This document shows, one piece after another, positions 34,064 through 42,313 of a stretch of 64,000 nt of DNA. The notes under the pieces were generated by a model. The model was not told the DNA's origin and searched no databases. It worked only from the letters and a program-made list of their open reading frames with translations. Positions within the stretch are counted from its first letter, which is position 1, and each line of letters opens with the position of its first letter. Source of the stretch: Chondromyces crocatus (GTDB lineage: Bacteria > Myxococcota_A > Polyangia > Polyangiales > Polyangiaceae); NCBI RefSeq assembly GCF_001189295.1, contig NZ_CP012159.1, positions 1,750,001 to 1,814,000 on the forward strand, written 5' to 3'. The translations under genes were made by a program, and so were the position numbers.

Positions 34064-35388
34064 GGCGTCACCTCGCCATCTCGGCGCTCACCCTCGTCGC
34101 CTTCACCTTCCTCGGCGTCGTCGTCGGAGCCCGCGCCATCGTCTTCCCCGTCGACGTCCTCGTCGTCGTCTTCATCGAAGTCCTCGTCGTCGTCGAAGTC
34201 CTCGTCGTCGAAGCCCTCCTCATCGTCCTCGCCGTCGACGTCCTCGTCGTCGTCGTCGAAGTCCTCGCCGTCGAAATTCTCCTCGCCCCCCTCGGGCTCC
34301 TCGTGCGGCGCCAAGCGCTCTTCGAGCTGCTCTCGCAGCTCCTCGTCCTCGGTCGTCGCGAGCACCTCGTGCAGCAGCCCCCGGTACGCATAGACGTTCG
34401 CAAGCTCCACCGCGGCCGCCCGCAGCTCCGGCACACCCGTCATCGCCCGCAAAAGCTCCTCCGTCGTCGTCTCCCCGGGGGCCAGCGCGCACTGCGCCAG
34501 CGCCAGGAACGGCGCCACGCCACCGCCGCGGAGGATCTCCCCCAGCACCTCGCGCGTCACCGTCGGCCCTCGCAACAGCGACCCCAGCAGATCCACGGGC
34601 AGATCGTCCGGCACCTGGAACGGCAGGTGCTGCTGTAGCGCCTGGAGCGCCTCCGGGTGGCTCGTCGGCTCGTAGCGCAGCTCGAACACGAAGCTCTGGG
34701 CCGCGTGCTCCTCCACCCGGAGCACACTGCGTGACCACAGGGTCCGGAACGAGAACGCCGGAAACCGCGCCGGGCTCTGCTCCTGCGACGCGTCGAGCAG
34801 ACGCCGCAGCGCCAGCACGGACAGCGACGACCCGTCCACGGGCCACGGATCGTCCTCCTGAGCGCTGCCCCAGAACGACGGATCGAGCCACGTGTCCACG
34901 TCCAGGATCGACTGCGCCAGCGCATCGAGCCCGCTCGTCCCGAGCTGCTCCGACGTCCCCTTGAAGACGCGCACCACCCGCGAGAAGTGGTGAACGGACC
35001 GCTGCTCCTCCGTCAGGTACGGCGCGAGCGCGCCGCGCACGCTCTCCACCGTGGCACCGAGCGGAATCCAGAGCGGCGACGGCAGGCTCTTCCCCAGCGC
35101 CGCGAACAGACCGCGAGGCGCCTCTGGATCCAGCAGCACCGTGAGCTGCTCCTCCCGATCCCCCAGGCGAGCGTGCCGCACCGGCCCGAGCGCGACCGGC
35201 AAGCTCCGCTCGATGCGCTCCGCGCAGCGGACCTTGAACTCCCCCTCGCCGCGACCCTCGTTCCACGCGCGCAGCAGCTCACCCCGCTGTGCCGCCGCCT
35301 CCTCGGCCGTGAGCCACCGGAGCGGCAGCGCTTCCTCGCCGCGCAAGGCAGCCAACCAACGGGGGATCTTCTGTGAACTCGACGCCAT
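34060..35388 (-). CDS. Hypothetical protein with extreme acidic C-terminal tail
   Basis: The 442-aa product from ATG at 35388 has GGAGAGGG upstream. About 355 residues form a mixed domain without a recognised family (segments SRVVRVFKGTSEQLG and FRTLWSRSVLRVEEHA). Then follow about 80 residues made almost only of Asp, Glu and Gly, encoded by reiterated GAC/GAG codons. Such tails can bind divalent metal or basic partners or mimic DNA. The stop overlaps the TPR protein start (ATGA), so the two genes form one translational unit. The tldD-pmbA pair ends 78 bp upstream on the same strand. Function is unknown. Confidence 0.72.
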   Translation of the reverse strand: MASSSQKIPRWLAALRGEEALPLRWLTAEEAAAQRGELLRAWNEGRGEGEFKVRCAERIERSLPVALGPVRHARLGDREEQLTVLLDPEAPRGLFAALGKSLPSPLWIPLGATVESVRGALAPYLTEEQRSVHHFSRVVRVFKGTSEQLGTSGLDALAQSILDVDTWLDPSFWGSAQEDDPWPVDGSSLSVLALRRLLDASQEQSPARFPAFSFRTLWSRSVLRVEEHAAQSFVFELRYEPTSHPEALQALQQHLPFQVPDDLPVDLLGSLLRGPTVTREVLGEILRGGGVAPFLALAQCALAPGETTTEELLRAMTGVPELRAAAVELANVYAYRGLLHEVLATTEDEELREQLEERLAPHEEPEGGEENFDGEDFDDDDEDVDGEDDEEGFDDEDFDDDEDFDEDDDEDVDGEDDGAGSDDDAEEGEGDEGERRDGEVTP

Positions 35389-35466
35389 CCAGCCCTCTCC
35401 GAAGAGGCGGCAGGAAACGCGATGGCCGAGCGCGCCGTCAAGGCACACCCGGCCCGTCGTGACGAC

Positions 35467-36792
35467 TCAGGTGCCGGCGACCTGAAGCTTCTCGAAGACG
35501 AGGGTCGGCGTCCGGTTCGACGAGTAGAGGTAAGGATCGTTCCCCACCGCCACCAGCTTCTTCCACGTCTCCAGGTGGTTGCCGGAGAGGTTCATCTCCG
35601 CGATGGGCTCGGCGATCACCCCGTTGCGCACGGCGAAGCCCTTGAAGCCCAGCGAGAAGTCGCCCGTCGTGTCGTTCGAGTTCCCGCCCAGCCAGCTCGT
35701 GATCAGGACCCCGTTCTTCATGTCCTTGAGCAGCGCCTCCTGCCCCTTCGACCCCAGCTTCCAGGTGAGGTTCGACGCCGATCCCGAGCTGGGATCCACC
35801 TTGAGCTTCTTGCCGTAGTAGGTATCGATGAAGAAGCTCTTCAGCGCCCCGCCCTCGAACACCGGCCGCTTCCGCGCCGCGATGCCCTCGCCATCGTAGA
35901 GCCGGGAGCCCAGCGCGCGCGGCAGCAAGGGATCGTCGTCGATCGAGAGCAGACGGCTGCCGATGGTCGCACCGAGCTTCCCTTCCAGGAACGACCGCTT
36001 CTGCTGGAGCGCATTGCCGTTCAGCGCCCCCATCATGCGGCGCAGCAAGCTACCGGCTGCGCGGTTGTCCACGATGACCGACGTCACCGCCGACGGGATC
36101 TTCTTCGCCCCCACCGAGCCGAGGGCCCGCTCTGCCGCGCTGCGGCCGAGCTGGGCGACGTCGGGCAGATCGCCGTAGAACCGCACCGTGACCGTGTCGT
36201 AGTCCTCGGGACGCCGCCCGCTCGGGTCGCGTACGGAGGCCTCGGCGAACGCGCTGTAGTACGTCGAGTTCTGCGACCCCTCGAAGCCGTTCGAGTGGAC
36301 CCGGTAGGTCTCCAGGTGGCCGTCGTAGAAGGCCGTCGTGACCGAGATGATCGCGTCGCTGCCTTTCACCGTGCGCGCCGCCGCCTCGATGGCCTGCGCC
36401 TTCGTCCGCCGGTCCACCGCGGTGAGCGCGCTGTGACGGGGATCCTCGAGCTCCAGATCGACCCGCGCCTGACCCTCGTAGAGCGCCGGCGCCGGGAGAG
36501 AGCGGTTCGTGTCCGGCGAAAGGGTGCGCGTCAGCCCGATGGCGTTGTCCAGGAACGACCCGATCGCCTCCGGGCGCAGGTCACTCGTGGACATGGAGGT
36601 GTACCGACCGTCCACGTACAGATCCACATCGAGCCTTCGCGTCGACGCCTCGCTGATCTTCTCCAGCTTGCCGTCGCGCCAGCTCACCGTCACCTCGCGC
36701 TCCAGCGAGGTCTTGGAGGCCACCTCGGCGGCGCCCTTCTGCTTCGCGAGCTGAAGCGCTTGCTTCGCGATGTCGAGCATCTCTTTGCCCAT
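35467..36792 (-). CDS. pmbA: TldE/PmbA-family subunit of the TldD-TldE protease
   Basis: This 441-aa protein of the TldD/PmbA family lacks the HExxxH metal motif, as expected for the TldE (PmbA) partner. Family marks include GAAEVASKTSLEREVTVSWR, RRLDVDLYVDGRYTS, SFFIDTYYGKKL and GDFSLGFKGFAVRNG. In E. coli the TldD-TldE heterodimer is a cytosolic metalloprotease that trims microcin B17 precursor and degrades CcdA. The ATG at 36792 lies 12 bp after the tldD stop. No export signal is present in this subunit, unlike its partner encoded upstream, which is odd for a heterodimer. Confidence 0.88.
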   Translation of the reverse strand: MGKEMLDIAKQALQLAKQKGAAEVASKTSLEREVTVSWRDGKLEKISEASTRRLDVDLYVDGRYTSMSTSDLRPEAIGSFLDNAIGLTRTLSPDTNRSLPAPALYEGQARVDLELEDPRHSALTAVDRRTKAQAIEAAARTVKGSDAIISVTTAFYDGHLETYRVHSNGFEGSQNSTYYSAFAEASVRDPSGRRPEDYDTVTVRFYGDLPDVAQLGRSAAERALGSVGAKKIPSAVTSVIVDNRAAGSLLRRMMGALNGNALQQKRSFLEGKLGATIGSRLLSIDDDPLLPRALGSRLYDGEGIAARKRPVFEGGALKSFFIDTYYGKKLKVDPSSGSASNLTWKLGSKGQEALLKDMKNGVLITSWLGGNSNDTTGDFSLGFKGFAVRNGVIAEPIAEMNLSGNHLETWKKLVAVGNDPYLYSSNRTPTLVFEKLQVAGT

Positions 36793-36804
36793 GATGTCCC
36801 CCTC

Positions 36805-38388
36805 TCAGCCCTTCTTCTGCGCGCGCCCGCCCACCGTCATCGAGGCGACGCGCACCGTGGGGATTCCCTGCGAGACCGGCACGGACTGCGCGTCCTTGCC
36901 GCACGTCCACCCGCCCTCGTCGATCACCAGATCGTCGGCCACCATGTCCACCTGCTCCAGCGCCTTCGGCCCGTTGCCGATGAGGTTCACGTCCTTGATC
37001 GGCCGCGTCAGCTTGCCGTCCTCGATGAGGTAGCCGTTGCGCACGTAGAACGTGAAGTCGCCCGCGCCGATCGAGACCTGCCCGTTGCTGAAGCTCGAGC
37101 AGAAGATGCCCTTCTTCACCGAGGCGATGATCTCGTCCTTCTTGTGCGGCCCCGGCAGCATGTACGTCGACCGCATTCGCGGCATGGGCGCGTGCTGGTA
37201 GCTCTCGCGGCGCCCGTTGCCCGTGGGCTTCACCCCGTAGTGCTTCGCCGAGATCGCGTCGTGCAGGTACGTCGCCAGGATGCCCTTGTCCACCAGCGTC
37301 GTGACGCCGGCCGGGTTGCCCTCGTCGTCGACGTTGATCGCGCCCCGCGCGTACTCGTTCGTCGCGTCGTCGACGATGCTCACGAACGGCTTCGCGACCG
37401 GCTTGCCGATCTTGTCCGAGTAGATCGACACGCCCTTCCGGTTGAAGTCGGCCTCCATCCCGTGCCCGATCGCCTCGTGCAGCAGGATGCCGGACGACCC
37501 GGCGCCGAGCACCACCGGCATCTCCCCCACCGGCGCCTCTACCGCCTCGAAGAGGATCACCGTGCGCGCCACGGCCTCGCGCACCACCCGATCGAGCCGG
37601 TCTCGGCTGTAGAAGTCGAGCCCGCTCCGGCCCGCCACGTTGTAGCTGTTCTGCTCGCGCCGCCCGTTGTGCTCGGCCACGCAGGACACGCTCAGCACCG
37701 TCATCGGCTGCACGTCCTCGATGAGCCGCCCCTGGCTGTCGGCGATGAGGATGGCGCCTGCCTCGTCCATGAAGGTCACCGTGACCTTCTTCACCCGCGC
37801 GTCGGCCTTCAGCGCGTTCGCGTTGATGCCCGTCAGGATCGGCAGCTTCTGCTCCGGCTTGACGTCGTCCCACCGGACGTTGAGCGGGTAGCGCTGCGGG
37901 AGCGCGTCCACGTGGAACGCCTGCGGCCCGGTTCTCGACGGCCCATCGGCCACCGCGGCGGCGGTCTGCGCCGCGCGGCGCAAGGCATCGCGGGTCAGCT
38001 CCTCGGTGAAGCCGTAGCCCGTCTGGTCGCCCTTCACGACCCGCACCCCGACGCCCAGCTCGATCCGACCGTACGCGCGGTTCACCTCGCCGTCTTCGAG
38101 CACGAAGTGGTTCCGCACCCGGTGCTGGAAGAACAGATCCGCGTAGTCGCCACCGCGCGAGAGCGCTGCCCCCAGCGTCTCCCGGATCATCCCCTCGTCG
38201 ACCCCGAACCGCCCGAAGTAATTCACCCGTGCTGCATCCGCCGAGGGCTTCGCCCCCGCTGCGCTGGGCATCTCCAGCGCCCCCGGGGTCACCGGCGCGC
38301 TGCCACAGCCGAGCAATCCACCGGCCAACGCGGTGGCGCCGAGCTCGACGAAAGCGCGGCGGTTCATCCGTGAATCCTGTGAAGCCAT
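36805..38388 (-). CDS. tldD: TldD-family metalloprotease subunit with Tat/lipoprotein-like signal
   Basis: This 527-aa protein has the TldD catalytic motif HEAIGHGMEAD (His304, Glu305, His309), the upstream fold elements GDYADLFFQHR and GVGVRVVKGDQTGYG, and the C-terminal GAGDFTFYVRNGYLIEDGK. It is therefore the metal-bearing subunit of the TldD-TldE protease. ATG at 38388 has GGAGG six bases upstream. The first 28 residues contain an Arg-Arg pair (NRRAFVELG), a hydrophobic stretch and a lipobox-like LLGC ending at Cys28, so the protein could be exported by Tat and lipidated. E. coli TldD is cytosolic and has no such leader. Its partner follows 12 bp downstream. Confidence 0.9.
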   Translation of the reverse strand: MASQDSRMNRRAFVELGATALAGGLLGCGSAPVTPGALEMPSAAGAKPSADAARVNYFGRFGVDEGMIRETLGAALSRGGDYADLFFQHRVRNHFVLEDGEVNRAYGRIELGVGVRVVKGDQTGYGFTEELTRDALRRAAQTAAAVADGPSRTGPQAFHVDALPQRYPLNVRWDDVKPEQKLPILTGINANALKADARVKKVTVTFMDEAGAILIADSQGRLIEDVQPMTVLSVSCVAEHNGRREQNSYNVAGRSGLDFYSRDRLDRVVREAVARTVILFEAVEAPVGEMPVVLGAGSSGILLHEAIGHGMEADFNRKGVSIYSDKIGKPVAKPFVSIVDDATNEYARGAINVDDEGNPAGVTTLVDKGILATYLHDAISAKHYGVKPTGNGRRESYQHAPMPRMRSTYMLPGPHKKDEIIASVKKGIFCSSFSNGQVSIGAGDFTFYVRNGYLIEDGKLTRPIKDVNLIGNGPKALEQVDMVADDLVIDEGGWTCGKDAQSVPVSQGIPTVRVASMTVGGRAQKKG

Positions 38389-38556
38389 CCCAATCCTCCC
38401 GAGAGCACGTGTTGCCGAGGCGGCGAGCATACACCGCGCTGGCGGTGAGGAGCGTGCGGTTCCAGGCTGGATCCGGACGCTCCTCGAAGCTCGCCCCCCC
38501 AGGACCGAGAGGGACGGCCGCTTATTCCCGGGATGGATCGGACTCGTGCGGGAAAA

Positions 38557-39888
38557 TCAGGACACGCTGTCGATCGCGCGGCGCAGGATGCCGAACATCT
38601 CGGTGATCTGCGCCTGATTCACGATGAGCGGCGGCGAGAGGGCGATGATGTCGCCCGTCACCCGCACCAGCAGACCTTCCTGGTAACAGCGCACGAACAC
38701 CTCGTAGCCGCGGGCGCCCGGCGCGCCATCACGTGGCGCGAGTTCCACGCCGGCGACGAGGCCCAGGTTGCGCAGGTCCACCACGTTCGGCGCGCCGCGC
38801 AGCCCGTGCACCGCCTCTTCCCAGGCCGGGCTGAGCTTCTTCGCGTTCTCGAACAGCCCCTCGTCCCGGTACACGTCGAGCGTCGCCAGCGCCGCAGCAC
38901 AGGCCAGCGGGTGCGCCGAGTACGTGTAACCGTGGAACAGCTCGATCGCGGCCGCGGGACCCTGCATGAACGTGTCGTGGACCCCCTTGCGCACGATCGT
39001 CGCGCCCATCGGCACCGTGCCGCTCGTCAGCCCCTTCGCCGCGGTGATCATGTCCGGCTGGACGCCGAAGTAGCTCGCCGCGAACGGCGCCCCGAGCCGC
39101 CCGAAGCCGGTGATCACCTCGTCGAAGATGAGCAGGATGCCGTGCTTGTCGCAGAGGCTGCGCAGGCGCTGCAGGTAACCGACCGGCGGGATCAAGACAC
39201 CCGTGGACCCCGCGATCGGCTCCACGATGACCGCCGCGATCGTGGACGCGTCGTGCGTCGCCACGATCCGCTCCAGCCCATCGGCCAGCTCCTCACCGTG
39301 CTTCGGCTGCCCCTTCGAGAAAGCGTTCTTCGGATCATGCGTGTGCGGCAGGTGATCGACCCCGGGCAGGAGCGGCCCGAAGCTGCGCCGGTTGTTGCTC
39401 AACCCGCCGACCGAGATCCCGCCGAAGCCCACCCCGTGGTAGCCCCGCTCCCGGCCGATGAGCCGCGTGCGCCCCGCGTCGCCGCGCGCCCGGTGGTACG
39501 CGATCGCGATCTTGAGCGCCGTGTCCACCGCCTCCGACCCCGAGTTCGAGAAGAACACGTGGTCGAGATCCCCGGGCGCCAGCGCCGCGATCCGCGACGC
39601 CGCCTCGAACGCCTTCGGGTGCCCCATCTGGAACGCCGGCCCGAAGTCCAGCGTCGCCGCCTGCTCCTGGATCGCCTTCACGATCGGCTCGCGACAGTGC
39701 CCCGCGTTCACGCACCACAGGCCTGCCGAGCCGTCGAGGATCTGGCGGCCATCGTGGCTCGTGTAGTGCATGTCCTTCGCACTCACGAGGAGGCGCGGCG
39801 CGCCCTTGAACTGACGGTTCGCGGTGAAGGGCATCCACCAGGCGGACAGGTCGCTCGGGATCTCTGCTTTGCTCGACGGCTCGGTCAT
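38557..39888 (-). CDS. Class III aminotransferase (omega-amino acid:pyruvate type)
   Basis: This 443-aa PLP enzyme has a PLP-binding Lys285 in MITAAKGLTSG, the GSEAVDTALK phosphate site and the conserved FDEVITGFGRLG with the PLP-nitrogen Asp. The N-terminal WWMPFTANRQFK is typical of beta-alanine/omega-amino acid:pyruvate aminotransferases, which move the amino group from omega-amino acids or amines to pyruvate. Class III enzymes vary in substrate, so this is a sub-family level prediction. ATG at 39888. It is last in a possible minus-strand run with the LolA-like gene 23 bp upstream, although no functional link is obvious. Confidence 0.87.
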   Translation of the reverse strand: MTEPSSKAEIPSDLSAWWMPFTANRQFKGAPRLLVSAKDMHYTSHDGRQILDGSAGLWCVNAGHCREPIVKAIQEQAATLDFGPAFQMGHPKAFEAASRIAALAPGDLDHVFFSNSGSEAVDTALKIAIAYHRARGDAGRTRLIGRERGYHGVGFGGISVGGLSNNRRSFGPLLPGVDHLPHTHDPKNAFSKGQPKHGEELADGLERIVATHDASTIAAVIVEPIAGSTGVLIPPVGYLQRLRSLCDKHGILLIFDEVITGFGRLGAPFAASYFGVQPDMITAAKGLTSGTVPMGATIVRKGVHDTFMQGPAAAIELFHGYTYSAHPLACAAALATLDVYRDEGLFENAKKLSPAWEEAVHGLRGAPNVVDLRNLGLVAGVELAPRDGAPGARGYEVFVRCYQEGLLVRVTGDIIALSPPLIVNQAQITEMFGILRRAIDSVS

Positions 39889-39911
39889 GATCGGGGTTCC
39901 TCCAGCGGCGA

Positions 39912-40559
39912 TCAGGGCTGGGGCGGCTTCATGCGCGCGGGATCCACCTTGGTGTCCCGCTGCGCTCGACCGAAGGTGATCACGCTCCGATCACCCCCTG
40001 GCTCCTCGATCACCACCCGCTTGACTGACCACAGCTCCGGGCCGGCGGAAAGCTCCAGCCGTGTCACGAGCTTCGCCACCTCGGCAATCCGGGGTTTCGC
40101 CGACAGGGTGAGCCCGTCCTGACGGCTCGGAACGCTCATCTCGTAGCGGCTCCGCAGCTTGCCCAGATCCCCTCCGAGCAGGATGAGCAGGTCCCCCAGC
40201 ACCGCCCCGAAACGCCCGGCGGCCCCCTTGCCGGCGCCCCCGCCCCCCTTCGGCGTCGCGTACCCGAAGCCCTCGGGCGAGACCCAGTAGGTGATCGCGT
40301 CCGGCGGCTTCAGCTCCCACCGCAGCCGATCGGGCAGCACCAGCGTCATCTCCCCGTCGCTCTTCACGGCCGTCGCCAGCAGCCCGATGGTCCGCTCCTG
40401 CGTGAACGGCGCCACGATCGACTTCACCCCCGCCCGTGCCTTCGAAAGCTCGCGCAGCGCCTCGTCCACCTCGTCGGCCAGCGCGCGCCCACCGAGCGCC
40501 ACCGACCCCACGCACCCGAGCGCACCCCCGAGAAACCGCCGCCGTTCGCTCGACCTCAT
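39912..40559 (-). CDS. LolA-like outer-membrane lipoprotein carrier protein
   Basis: This 215-aa protein has a Tat-type leader (ERRRFLGGALG followed by a hydrophobic stretch and an Ala-rich cleavage site ALADE) and a LolA-type half-barrel pattern: IVAPFTQERTIGLLATAVKSDG, MTLVLPDRLRWELKPPD, and a C-terminal VKRVVIEEPGGDRSVITF. LolA proteins shuttle lipoproteins across the periplasm; related carriers move other lipids. Its ATG overlaps the stop of the C45-family gene (ATGA, 40556-40559), so the two are co-translated. Together with the glycosyltransferase upstream this suggests an envelope lipid or lipoprotein role. Whether it is the main LolA of the cell is unknown. Confidence 0.78.
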   Translation of the reverse strand: MRSSERRRFLGGALGCVGSVALGGRALADEVDEALRELSKARAGVKSIVAPFTQERTIGLLATAVKSDGEMTLVLPDRLRWELKPPDAITYWVSPEGFGYATPKGGGGAGKGAAGRFGAVLGDLLILLGGDLGKLRSRYEMSVPSRQDGLTLSAKPRIAEVAKLVTRLELSAGPELWSVKRVVIEEPGGDRSVITFGRAQRDTKVDPARMKPPQP

Positions 40560-42304
40560 CGCGCCTCACTTCCCTCGCGCGGCGCCTCGGGCCCGCCGCT
40601 TCCATGCTGCGGCGCCACGGGGCTGCCGCTTCCATGCTGCGGCGCCACGGGCCCGCTCGTGCCATCGGGCCAGGGGCTCTCCCCCTGCTCGTTCGTGTGC
40701 CGTGCGCCTGCTCGGACCCAGGCATCATAGGCGCCGTCGGTGAGCGCCGGATCCTCCGGGACCGCCTGGAGCACGTCTTCGCCGTCTCCTGGACCCCCTG
40801 GCGTGAACGCCGGGTCGAGGAGCTTCTTCAGATCGAACCGGACGAAGCGCCCGAGCAGGTGTGGGCTCTCGCTCACCCACAGCGCCCGCCGCGTCGTGTC
40901 CATCACCACCCCGTGCGTCGCGATCAGCGCATCGATGGCGCGCCGGTCCCCGAGCGGGAGGTCCGCGCCCCCCACCCCCTTCCGGTCCCGCAGCACCCCC
41001 ACCACCTGCTCCACCGACGCGCTGGCAGGCAGCCCGGCGAGCAGCTCGTCCAGCCGCGCGCGCCGCGCCAGCGACGACGTCTCCTGCATCACCCGCCGGT
41101 TCGCCGGATCGGCCCCCAGCGGCCCCTCGAAGTGGTTGGTGAGCGGCACCTTCCCCCGCCCGCGCCGCGCGTGCAGCGGCACCCCGGGGGCGCGCTCCGC
41201 CACCGCCGCCGACCCGCTCGCGTCCCCCAGAAAGATCATGTGCGAGACCATCGGATCGGTCGTCGCCAGCAGCGCCAGCGCCTCGTCCACCGTGCGCGCC
41301 CGGCCCAGCAGCTCCCGCATGGTGTGCGCCATCGGCTGCCCCGTCACCTGAGGCCGCGACCCACGCCCCCCGTGCACCACCGCCGCGAGCCCCTCCGCGT
41401 TCATCCCGCTCACCGCGCCCGCGAGCCCTGGCCACGAGACCGAGGCGTACGGGATCCGCCCCTCCTCGTGCATCAAGAACACCGCCTTCTTCTCGTCGAA
41501 GATCGGCAGCACCTCGAAGTCGAACGCCCGCGCCAGCACCGCCCCACCCCCCTCGAACGCCCCGTCGCTCAGCGCGAAACTCGTGCACCCGATCAGCGGC
41601 GAGTGCTCGAACGACAGCGAGATGTCGTAGAGCGCGTGCAGAAACACCATCCGGTGGTACGTCGGCAGCCGATCCGCGAACGGATCCGGCGAGAACGCCG
41701 CCGCGTGGGCCGCGATCTCCCGGCGCCGCTCCAGCGGCATCCCCCCGTCGACCCGCCGGAACTGGAGCCGCGACAGGTCCATCAAGAGCCAGCGCAGCGG
41801 CGCGAGCGGCACGAACCGCTCGAACTCCGCGTGCAGCATCCCCTCGTTCTCGATCATCTCCTCGCGGAGGAGCCGACCGTGCTGGTGCCCGATCTCCTCG
41901 GGCGTTCCTGCGAGGCGCACCTCCAGGATCTTCCCGCGCTGCCGCGCGTACCCGCGTCCCAGCACGCGCATCCCGTCGGGCTTCACCTCCCGCTCCCCCG
42001 TCACCTGCGCGATGGGCGGCGGCTCGATCCTCGTCCCGAACTGCAAGCCCAGGTGCAGGAGCGGCACGCCCACCACGAGCCCCGCCAGCACCATCAGCTT
42101 GCGCCGCTGCCTCGCCAGGAAACCTGGCCGCGCGGCCGGCGGCGCTGCCGCCTGGGATCCGGGCGTCGCCGGGCTCGGTGCTGCTGCGTCGGGTGCTGCC
42201 GCGTCGGGCGTCGCCGGGCTCGGTGCTGCTGCGTCGGGTGCTGCTGCGTCGGGCGCCGTCGCCTCGGAGGCCTTGGACGATGCCATGGAGGGATCGGCCG
42301 TCAT
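40556..42304 (-). CDS. Membrane-anchored C45-family (acyl-CoA:6-APA acyltransferase-like) hydrolase
   Basis: This 582-aa Ntn-fold family protein carries a nucleophile-like Cys240 in LIGCTSFALSD, then RAFDFE, SGMNAEGLAAVVHG and the TNHFEG segment typical of C45/AAT-like proteins. Members act as acyltransferases or amidases and often self-cleave before the Cys. Here Cys240 lies deep inside, behind an Ala/Pro/Asp-rich N-terminus (in-frame 45-bp repeat), one membrane helix (LMVLAGLVVGVPLLHLGL) and a domain with GHQHGRLLREEM. The C-terminal tail has another duplicated segment (30-bp repeat). ATG at 42304; ATG at residue 7 is possible. It is coupled to the LolA-like gene (ATGA) and 9 bp after the glycosyltransferase gene. 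Substrate unknown; phospholipase B-like activity is also conceivable. Confidence 0.78.
   Translation of the reverse strand: MTADPSMASSKASEATAPDAAAPDAAAPSPATPDAAAPDAAAPSPATPGSQAAAPPAARPGFLARQRRKLMVLAGLVVGVPLLHLGLQFGTRIEPPPIAQVTGEREVKPDGMRVLGRGYARQRGKILEVRLAGTPEEIGHQHGRLLREEMIENEGMLHAEFERFVPLAPLRWLLMDLSRLQFRRVDGGMPLERRREIAAHAAAFSPDPFADRLPTYHRMVFLHALYDISLSFEHSPLIGCTSFALSDGAFEGGGAVLARAFDFEVLPIFDEKKAVFLMHEEGRIPYASVSWPGLAGAVSGMNAEGLAAVVHGGRGSRPQVTGQPMAHTMRELLGRARTVDEALALLATTDPMVSHMIFLGDASGSAAVAERAPGVPLHARRGRGKVPLTNHFEGPLGADPANRRVMQETSSLARRARLDELLAGLPASASVEQVVGVLRDRKGVGGADLPLGDRRAIDALIATHGVVMDTTRRALWVSESPHLLGRFVRFDLKKLLDPAFTPGGPGDGEDVLQAVPEDPALTDGAYDAWVRAGARHTNEQGESPWPDGTSGPVAPQHGSGSPVAPQHGSGGPEAPREGSEAR
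40591..40650. repeat. 30-bp tandem duplication in the 3' end of the C45-family gene
   Basis: Two 30-bp units (40591-40620 and 40621-40650) share CGCTTCCATGCTGCGGCGCC and differ by only a few bases elsewhere. The period keeps the frame and duplicates the APQHGSG-type peptide near the C-terminus of the minus-strand protein. Confidence 0.85.
42161..42250. repeat. 45-bp tandem repeat in the 5' part of the C45-family gene
   Basis: Two nearly identical 45-bp units begin at 42161 and 42206. On the minus strand they encode PDAAAPDAAAPSPAT twice, in frame, in the disordered cytoplasmic region before the membrane anchor. The copy number could vary between strains without loss of frame. Confidence 0.85.
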
Positions 42305-42313
42305 GGGGTGCTC

